64,000 nucleotides of DNA from Cenococcum geophilum 1.58 (Eukaryota; Ascomycota; Dothideomycetes; Gloniales; Gloniaceae). Location: positions 186,001-250,000 of the forward strand of contig KV748261.1 of the NCBI GenBank assembly GCA_001692895.1, in the 5' to 3' direction. Each line of letters begins with the position of its first letter. Within the stretch, counting starts at the first letter, position 1. This document shows, in pieces, positions 56,866 through 64,000 of this stretch. The notes below the pieces were generated by a model. The model made no database searches. It saw nothing but the letters and a program-made list of their open reading frames with translations, and was not told where the DNA came from. Both the position numbers and the translations under genes were made by a program.

Positions 56866-59800
56866 TAAAATATCTTTATAATAATTAAAGTAATCCTCTG
56901 GTTTCTATATAGAGTCCTTAGTAGGCTAGCCTAGCCATTTAACTTTAAATTAAAGCTTATTCTTAATAGACTTATAGCGTAGTATAGCTTTAACCTTATA
57001 CCGCTCGCCTACTACCTTAGGGTATTAAATTAGGCCTAGATAGAAGTTTTTTTAGTAGTAATCTATACTATAGCTCTAGTAGGTTTATATAAAACATTAA
57101 ATATATATAGGCTATATATGGGGGTAGCTAGAGATAATAGGCTAGCTTACTAATTTATTCCTTAACTTAAAAGGGACCTAGGTATTTTATATTAAGCTTC
57201 TTTAATAATTAATGGGTTTTAATATTTATTAAACGTAATGGGACCTTATCGCCTACTATAAAATGCTTATTCTAGTGCTTGCGGTTATACTAAAGTCTTT
57301 ATTACTCTTAGGTATCTTATAGGCTCTGCTTTATATACTTCTATTACTCCTTCTATTTCTAAAGGTATCCTTATACTCTTTAGTAGATGTCCTTAAACTT
57401 CCTAGTCGGATCCTATAATTAATTATACGGCCTTAGCCAGTAATTATTAGATATACTATTAAACTTAGATAGTTAAACACTATAGGCAATCTGGATTAGT
57501 GTATACTTATATAATATATATTACTTTAAATTATAAGCGTACTCTATATACGGAAGTAGCTTACACTAGTTATCTTGCTAGTAGTTTAAATATATTTATA
57601 AATAAGACTCTAGTTTCTAGTTCTAGCGTTCTATTTACCCATCTATTTATAGATAAAAAGCTATACTATAATAGTGGTCTATCTTTAAATAAAAGTATAA
57701 ATCTGACTAGTATTGGCTTATAAAAACGCTACCCCTATTAGTAATAATAGAGTGTGGCTAATCTACTTTAAAAAAGCATTTCTCCTTAATTAGGTTAGCG
57801 AGCTCTTATATATTAATTATCTTATTAATAGGAAGGTATTAAACGTACTTTAAAAACCTATTAATAAGTATAAGGACTAAATTATATATTTGTCCTTGGC
57901 TATCTTTAGATAGCGGGATATCCGTAATAAAGTCTATAGAGTAATATTGCTATAGCTTACTAGCGGGGGGAACTAATTTAAGTAGACCCTATAGCTTATG
58001 CCTATAGATTTTATATACTTAACACTTCTTATAATAGCTAATATACTCCTTTGCTTCCTAATTAAGCCTTAGCTAATAGTATTTACGCTAAAGTAATTTT
58101 ACTATCTTTGCTTAACTATAGTGGCCGCCTAAAGGATTATTATAATTCTTTATAAAAATCTTCTATTATAGATTTGCTTCTTATAGCACCTAAATCTTAC
58201 TACCTCTATATAGTAGGCCTATTGGGTCTAGTTCCTAATAGTAGCGCTTAGCAGCTTTCTTTCTATTACGTTTCTAGTCTACTTCCGCATTAAGGTTTAT
58301 ATAGAAAGCGTCCCTCTATTATACCTTATATATAAAATCCGTTAACCTTTTAAATAGTTTTTAGGTAAAAGCTATTTTGTTTTATACTACTCTAAGTATA
58401 AGACTAGATAGTACTATAGATTTTATAACTCTTTAATGCGCGTATATTAAAAAGGCCGCTATTAGGTTAAAGTCCTTTAGTTATTATAGGGCTCTAAGTT
58501 TAATTGCTCTATAGCTTTACTATTAGCTTAAGGGGATAGCTTAGTAATTAAAGATAGTGTATTACTAGGTTCCGAGAATATATTAAGGATATCCTATTTA
58601 GGTATATTTAGACCCTTATTAGTAACGGACCGGGTACTAGCTAAAATATTAGTAAAAACTAATAGGGCTTATACCGCCTAAGACTTAGTATATAGAGCTG
58701 TAGGTACTTAAGTATTCTATACCTAGAGCTTATTCTGCAATATAGGGAGTAAGATATCTATTATCTATTTTCCTTTTCCTATTTTAAAGACTTTGGCATA
58801 GTCTAGCTATTATAATAGTCTATTAGCAGGGTTATTTTCCCCTAGCTTATATTTAATCTTAAAATTAAATCGCGCGAGCTTCTTTACTTATCTGGCTTAT
58901 TAAGGTATAAGCTCCTTTATAGTTATAAAGTAGCGTAAATTATGGTAATCTAAAAGTATATAAGTGGTATAGCTCGCATACCTAAGGTAGTATCACTACT
59001 GTTTAAAGCAGTTAACTATAGCCAGTAGTTCCTTGTCGTGGGTATAATACCTAACTTTAGGCCCCTAGAATTTTCTACTATAGAATACTACTGGTCTTTA
59101 GTAGAGCTAGGTAGCGTCTGGATACCTATTAGGTTATAGTAGGATACTAATAAGGGCAAAATTTAATATATTAGTAATTATTATTAATAGCTAATCTAAG
59201 TTAAAATGCCGCAGTAATAGAGCTTCTGTAAACTTTATACGAAGTTTTTAAAAGACCTCCTAAACCTTTTTAGGCTATAATTATAGTTTATACTATTTAG
59301 TTGGTCCCTTTTTAGTTTTCTTTCTTATCGCCTTTAAGCTTTTTACTTCTTAGGTTGGGTTTTAGAAAGCTTCTATAATATAGTTAAATAGGTATTAGGT
59401 AACGTCTAAGTAGTTATAAATAAAGCGCCTATAGAAATTAGTAAAGCCTAGGAACACTTAAATATTCTAGTAGATTTCTAGCTCCGGCTACTCCTAAATT
59501 ATCTACACCCGTACTAGGTCTATAACTACACCTATAGGTATTATAATATAACTTAGGAACTCGACCTGCTTAGTATTAAAGATATACTTTAACGCCTTAG
59601 CGTAGAGGCCCTAATTATCTAAACGTTCCAGCACTTCGCAGACGTGTTACTTATACTAATCCTCGTCTTCTAAGTAGATTAAGATGTTGTCTAAATAGAT
59701 AATATATATGCGGTTAATTAGTCCCCCTAAGGCTCTATAAATATATAATTAGAATATCGCAGGCGTATTAGCTAGCCTAAAAGGCATTACTAGATACTTA

Positions 59801-60400
59801 AAGTGGCCGTATTAGGTCTTAAAAGCGGTTTTTTATTTATCCCCTTCTTTAATATAGAGCCTATAATAGGCGTCTTATAAATCTAACTTTGTAAATATTT
59901 TCACCCTAGATAGTTAATCTAGTATTTTATTAACTAGTAATAGTAGGTAATAGTTCTTAATTATAATCTTATTAAGACTGTAATAGTCTATATATAGCCT
60001 TATAGTTCTATCTAGTTTTAGAATAAAGAGGATTAACGCGCCTACTAGCGACTTACTAGGCTAGATCTATCCCTTTTCTAGTAAGCTATTAAGGTACTCC
60101 CGTAGGATCTTAAGCTCTTTACGCAAGAGGTTATAGATAGAAAGGTTTGGCGGTTATTTGCCTTCTTCTAGATTAATTATATAATTGTACTTTAAGTTTT
60201 ACGGTAGGACTTTAGCTCTCCTGCCCAAAAATACCCTTAGTAAGTCCCTTAGGCCTACTAGAATATTTAATAAATTAGGGTCGCGTTTATTCTTTGCGTT
60301 ATTATTAGGTAGGTCCTAGAGCTCCCTTAGAACACTTATAGGCACCGTTATACGCCGTGGTAGTTGCTTATATATAGTAGCTAGAGGGTAGGAAATTCTT
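56866..60400 (-). pseudogene. pol: gypsy E pol: RT, RNase H, integrase, chromodomain
   Basis: RT near 59900-59600 reads IFTKLDLQDAYYRLYIKEGD, HFKYLVMPFRLANTPAIFQ and YLDNILIYLEDED (YLDD to YLDN, about 59670-59705), then VFLGFTNFYRRFIYNYLDV. RNase H near 59130-58900 reads VFYSRKFQGPKVRYYTHDKE and LLAIVNCFKQ. The integrase occupies about 58700-57500 but is strongly decayed. A chromodomain lies at about 57020-56875: RYKVKAILRYKSIKNKLQFK, VKWLGQPTKDSI, PEDYFNYY. Stops are RIP type. Confidence 0.8.
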
Positions 60401-62907
60401 TAATATAACGTTTAAGGTATTAAAGTATACTCTTTATATATTGCTTAAGCCAGAGCAACCTATAGTGGTTAAAGTATCTTATAAAATCCTTAAGATTGCT
60501 ACTTCCCTATAATATCTCTATAACCTATCCGGTAGTTCCTTATAGGATCTCCGTTATAAAGGGGTTATTACCTATACTAGGCTCTATACCTATTTTATTA
60601 TTAAATAGGGGTTAGATTTAATACTCCTTTAGGTATAAAGTGTACACTATTTTGCCTGGGGCTATATTCTTTAGAATATCCTTTAAGCTTATTAGTAATA
60701 TACACCCTTTTAAATCTTTATTATTCTACTATTTAAAGGCTTCTATTTTAAAGTGTATTTTAAAATCTACTTCCGTAAGCTAGGGGTATCTAAAGATAAG
60801 GTTATAACCTATAAATTTAGCCACTTAGAAGGGTTGTGGGCTAACTACCTTAGTACGGTTATATATATTAGCTACTAATACTATAAGCTTATAGGTACTA
60901 TATAGTTTAATTTAATACTTATTTAGGAAGCCTATAATAGGTTTCCACTACCTTTATAATAGGATAAGTTTATACTCTTTTACTAAATTATATTATATAA
61001 GATTAATTTCAGCGCTACTATTATATAGTACTTAGAACTAATATACCTTACCTATAGGGAGTATTATTTTTAACTTAACAGTAATATAGAGAGTTTTTTC
61101 TTCTATATTTTGCCCTAGTTGCAGCTAAAAGAGGTCCATAACTAGGGCTTTTTTTTAGATTATTAGTGCGGTTATTGCCCTATTTATTTTTCTAATAGGA
61201 TCTGCCTTTAAAGTTTTCTCTTAACTTCTTAGAGTGTTTCCGTAAAGGTGCTAGATAGGTATTAAGATAACCCTAAGAGTTTTTCCTGTTATTTAAGGTT
61301 TCTAACTTTAACCCTTTTAAAGTTCTCTTTAAGAACGGCTTCTTTAAAGGTTAAGCCTACCCTATATTATTACTAGAGTGCCTACGCTTTTAGTGACCCC
61401 TTAGCTTTCTACTAGAAAAGGTTTAGTTCCTTACTATATCTTTAGCGTTTAGAACTATTTATTTAAAATCCGTGTATATAATAATCCGTAATAGGGCTCC
61501 TATACACTTTATTTTATTATAAATTATTAACTTAATTTTAGCCTAAATAAACCCAATCTTCTTCTTTTTATAGATGCTACCGTTCTTATTTTTAAAGAGC
61601 CCCAGATCTATCTATTAAGTATAAGTTTCTATAAAGTTTATAAACTAGCAGAAGTTATAGCGGTTAAGCTATATCCCATTCTAAAATAGCTCTATATTAT
61701 TATATTATACAATATATAGATCTTAAGTTTATTTCTTTAGGAAGGTTTACAGCTATAGCTATATAGTAATTTACTCTTTATTAAGCTAATTAAGTGCGAT
61801 CTGGTTTAGTAATTAGTTTTTAATCTTACTAATAATTTAGCATATACGCTCTTTAATATTATCTTATATTATTAGCATCTTAAAAAAGTTATCTACCTTA
61901 TAAACCCAATTATCTAACTACTAGGCGTTAGGTCTATAATATAGTTTTAAACTACTAAAGGCCTTAGTTAGTTAGTTTATATCCCTTTTCTATTTATAGC
62001 GTAGATAACTCTCTAAGTCTTTTATACCTCCTTAAGTAGGTACTAGGTAGCTCCTAGGAAGCCCTTAGCCTTAGCTAGGATATAAAAGATTTTATCTAGC
62101 CTAGATTAAGCTCTGCTAAATCTAAACCTACCCCTAAAGGTTTCTAATATATTTATTAGTGGTTCCTTCTTATATAGCTTTTAAGAGCCTTACGGCAGCT
62201 TCCAAATATCTATCTTAAAGAATGTTGGTTTAGGGCTCTTAACTTTCTAACCTTAGCCTTAGGGAAGCTCTAGCTATAGAGGTAGTATTAATACTAGTAG
62301 CTAGTATATATTTCCCTATAAGGCTTAAGTCTTAAGTTAGTAGTTAGTTTAGATTACCTAAAGGGGTAGACCTACTTAGCTTATAGGTAGTTTATATACC
62401 GCTACTATACTAATTATAGGCCGGTGGTCTTCCGGGAGGGTTTTAGTTAGTTCCCTAGTTAGATATATTAGTATATTCCTCTAGCATTTCTAGCTTAAGG
62501 GAAGATCTTAAAGTCGCCTCTAGTACTTAATCTTTTAATTAGCCTAGGTGGGGCTAAAGGGGTTTTAGCTGCTTTTTAGTAGTATTATAACCGTCGTAAA
62601 GAGTATTTATATTTTCTTTAGCGTTACTAGTAACCGTAGGTATGCGAGAGTCTTTAAGCTCCTAAAGTATCTAGGTATTAGGGCTTATTTATCTATCTTA
62701 CCTAGAGGGTTATATTATTACAATCTCTTACTATTAGAGGGACCTTCCTATCTTTGCGCGACGGCTTTCTATAAGGTATCCGTGGAGTTTTCATTTAGGT
62801 TATTATAAGATTTTAAGGGAGGATAGTAGTTGTAAATAAAAGATATAAATAAATAATCTGGTCCTTAAAGCTAACTACCCTTTTAAGAGGAGTAGAAAGG
62901 GTTTATA
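60401..62907 (-). pseudogene. gypsy E leader, gag and protease region
   Basis: Lies between RT and the 5' LTR. The part next to the LTR (62470-62907) is collinear with 3382-3820. A gag and an aspartic protease are expected here by element order, but I could not read convincing CCHC or DSG motifs. The sequence is strongly RIP-mutated and nothing else was recognised. Confidence 0.5.
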
Positions 62908-63124
62908 TATAAGGGGATTTTATAGATAGGGGGCTATAAGGACACGATTATAAAATAGGATAGATTAGTAAGAGAGACAAATCCTTAAGAAGGTAAGGCC
63001 TTTGGGATTGTGGAGACTATATACTACGGGCATGTGCTTTTAGTATGTAACTAGCGACTATCTAAAGGGCGTCTGAGGGTTGTCCTGAGGGCAACCTAAG
63101 GTGTCTATAATAATATCCCTTATA
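62908..63124 (-). repeat. 5' LTR of gypsy E
   Basis: 217 bp, same as 54257-54473 and 3165-3381 apart from transitions. Confidence 0.94.
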
Positions 63125-63129
63125 TCTAG

Positions 63130-63359
63130 TATCTAAAACTATAGGGAAGTAATTATTAGCTATAACAAACTAATAGAGCTAGTAGAATGGCTCCGCCAGT
63201 CTAGCGAACCTTAGGCGCCCCTTTAGCAAACCCTTAATTAAACCCTCTAGGCCGTCGAAAACGGACTCTGCACCTGTACGTGGTGACGGCTACGAACCTG
63301 GGTCTTCGAAGTTCAGACCCAGAGCCAACGCAGAGACGTTGCACAGCGCGTGCAAGTAG
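63130..63359 (+). pseudogene. large gene, segment 3 of 3 (C-terminus)
   Basis: Joined to 54256 with one TSD copy, the frame continues VSKTIGK*LLAITN and then a basic, Ser/Pro-rich end: NGSASLANLRRPFSKPLIKP, SRPSKTDSAPVRGDGYEPG and SSKFRPRANAETLHSACK, with TAG at 63357-63359. RIP-type stops occur only up to about 63170; from about 63240 on the codons look unmutated. A second frame (LVEWLRQSSEPQAPL..., stop 63389-63391) is also fairly open. I prefer the first because it is in phase with segments 1 and 2, but the alternative cannot be excluded. Confidence 0.5.
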
Positions 63360-64000
63360 GACCTGGTGGTTGTATGCGTCGTGGGGCGTAGTGAAAAGTT
63401 TTCANATGGGATGGTGAGATCTCGAAAACCACTACTGACGGTACCCCTTCACAATACAGCTACTAGTTCTCCTATTAAGCACCTGTGTAATCCAACGTGG
63501 ATAATGGCTCTCAAAAACATCCCCCGACCCCCAACAGAAAGCATCGACGACCTCACATCGACGAACGAGCGATCGCGAACGAACGAGCAACGAGCAAATA
63601 TACGGCCCCTCCTAACCCCCAGGGCGATCGCCCGCGGAGCATGCGGTCACTCGCCGTTATTTCTACCGAATACTACCTAGCAGCCTGGATTGCGACCCAC
63701 GGTTTTCCCTGTCTCCTTTCGACGGAGTGGTGACCCTTAGGAAGGGCCTAGCTGGGGCCTAGGTATAAAAGATACCCAAATACACAATATCCCGCTCGCT
63801 TATCAGTATTACGGTGGTTAGAATGGATGAATCCCCCTTACGCCTTCGATGGCCCTAGGGGGGGGGAGGCATGGCGTATATGGCAAAGGTCTACGAGAGA
63901 TAGCATATAGGGGATGGTTAAGATACGGAACACAAAGTATACAGCAATCGATTGGCAAGGCCTAGCTAGGGCGTAGTGAACCCTAGCTTTGGATAAGCTA
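63360..64000. other. GC-balanced, apparently un-RIPed flank
   Basis: Base composition and CpG content change clearly from about 63240 to the window end. Two short open frames (63366-63680 and 63497-63733) overlap each other and show no domain. One N at 63405. No tRNA or repeat recognised; part of a gene or intergenic sequence of the ordinary genome compartment. Confidence 0.5.
63764..63770 (+). promoter_or_regulatory. possible TATA box
   Basis: TATAAAA in a GC-balanced context, 53 bp upstream of ATGs at 63823 and 63827 which open only short frames (27 codons at most). The segment could be a promoter or part of an LTR. No other support. Confidence 0.25.

Larger units (their letters stand above)
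54257..63124 (-). mobile_element. gypsy element E, chromovirus-like, complete
   Basis: 8868 bp with two 217-bp LTRs (54257-54473 and 62908-63124) and TSD TTTAG (54252-54256) / TCTAG (63125-63129), one RIP-type difference. On the minus strand: 5' LTR, leader and gag, RT, RNase H, integrase, chromodomain, an extra ORF, then a polypurine tract (C-run on the plus strand at 54477-54487) and the 3' LTR. Inserted in segment 2/3 of the large gene. A 5' fragment of the family is at 3165-3821. Confidence 0.93.

Noticed and set aside
57499-57723. 74-codon plus-strand frame
   Set aside because: Antisense to the decayed integrase of gypsy E; no motif.
63366-63733. Two overlapping open frames (104 and 78 codons)
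   Set aside because: Overlapping in different frames, no recognisable domain, and the first includes an N; in GC-balanced DNA such frames occur by chance.

Overview
The window looks like a transposon-packed, AT-rich block of a filamentous ascomycete (Pezizomycotina) genome. The elements are fungal types: Tad/I-like LINE, Ty3/gypsy chromoviruses with chromodomains, a Ty1/copia element and a Restless-like hAT. Nearly every reading frame is ruined by TAA/TAG codons in place of CAA, CAG or TGG. Differences between repeat copies are almost all C-to-T or G-to-A, the signature of repeat-induced point mutation (RIP). I see no intact protein-coding gene in the first 63 kb and cannot name the species.

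Layout: 1-2650 is the 3' part of a LINE on the minus strand. 2655-3164 is a gag scrap of gypsy family A, and 3165-3821 a 5' scrap of gypsy family E. 3822-12760 is gypsy A, interrupted by the minisatellite element M1 (10353-12283). From 13178 runs a large mutated non-retroelement gene with a probable 2-oxoglutarate/Fe(II)-dioxygenase-like domain. It is cut twice: by a 37.5-kb nested block (16107-53557) and by gypsy E (54257-63124, minus strand). Its last codons end at 63359, where base composition becomes balanced. 63360-64000 looks largely un-RIPed.

The 37.5-kb block is a stack. Chromovirus C (233-bp LTRs, TSD CTAAA) carries a solo LTR (D). D carries chromovirus B copy 1 (18516-37756) and a hAT element (37837-41684). 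B copy 1 carries M2, M3 and a copia element (28930-35097, 247-bp LTRs, TSD GGGGC). C also carries B copy 2 (43904-51956, 426-bp LTRs, TSD AGTTA) and a 168-bp little-mutated insert. Ends and target-site duplications (TSDs) were read base by base, so the order of insertion can be reconstructed.

Most notable: (i) the dioxygenase-like gene whose frame is restored across two retrotransposon insertions; (ii) a family of 1.9-2.7-kb TIR elements (M1-M3) that appear non-coding and are built from ordered 12-, 20- and 18-bp tandem arrays; (iii) an antisense ORF in gypsy B with a CX2CX6C...CX2CX6C zinc-cluster-like pattern and a coiled coil, preserved in both copies; (iv) a long sense ORF after the chromodomain of gypsy E; and (v) a Cys-rich second ORF in the hAT element, which also carries the 12-bp minisatellite.
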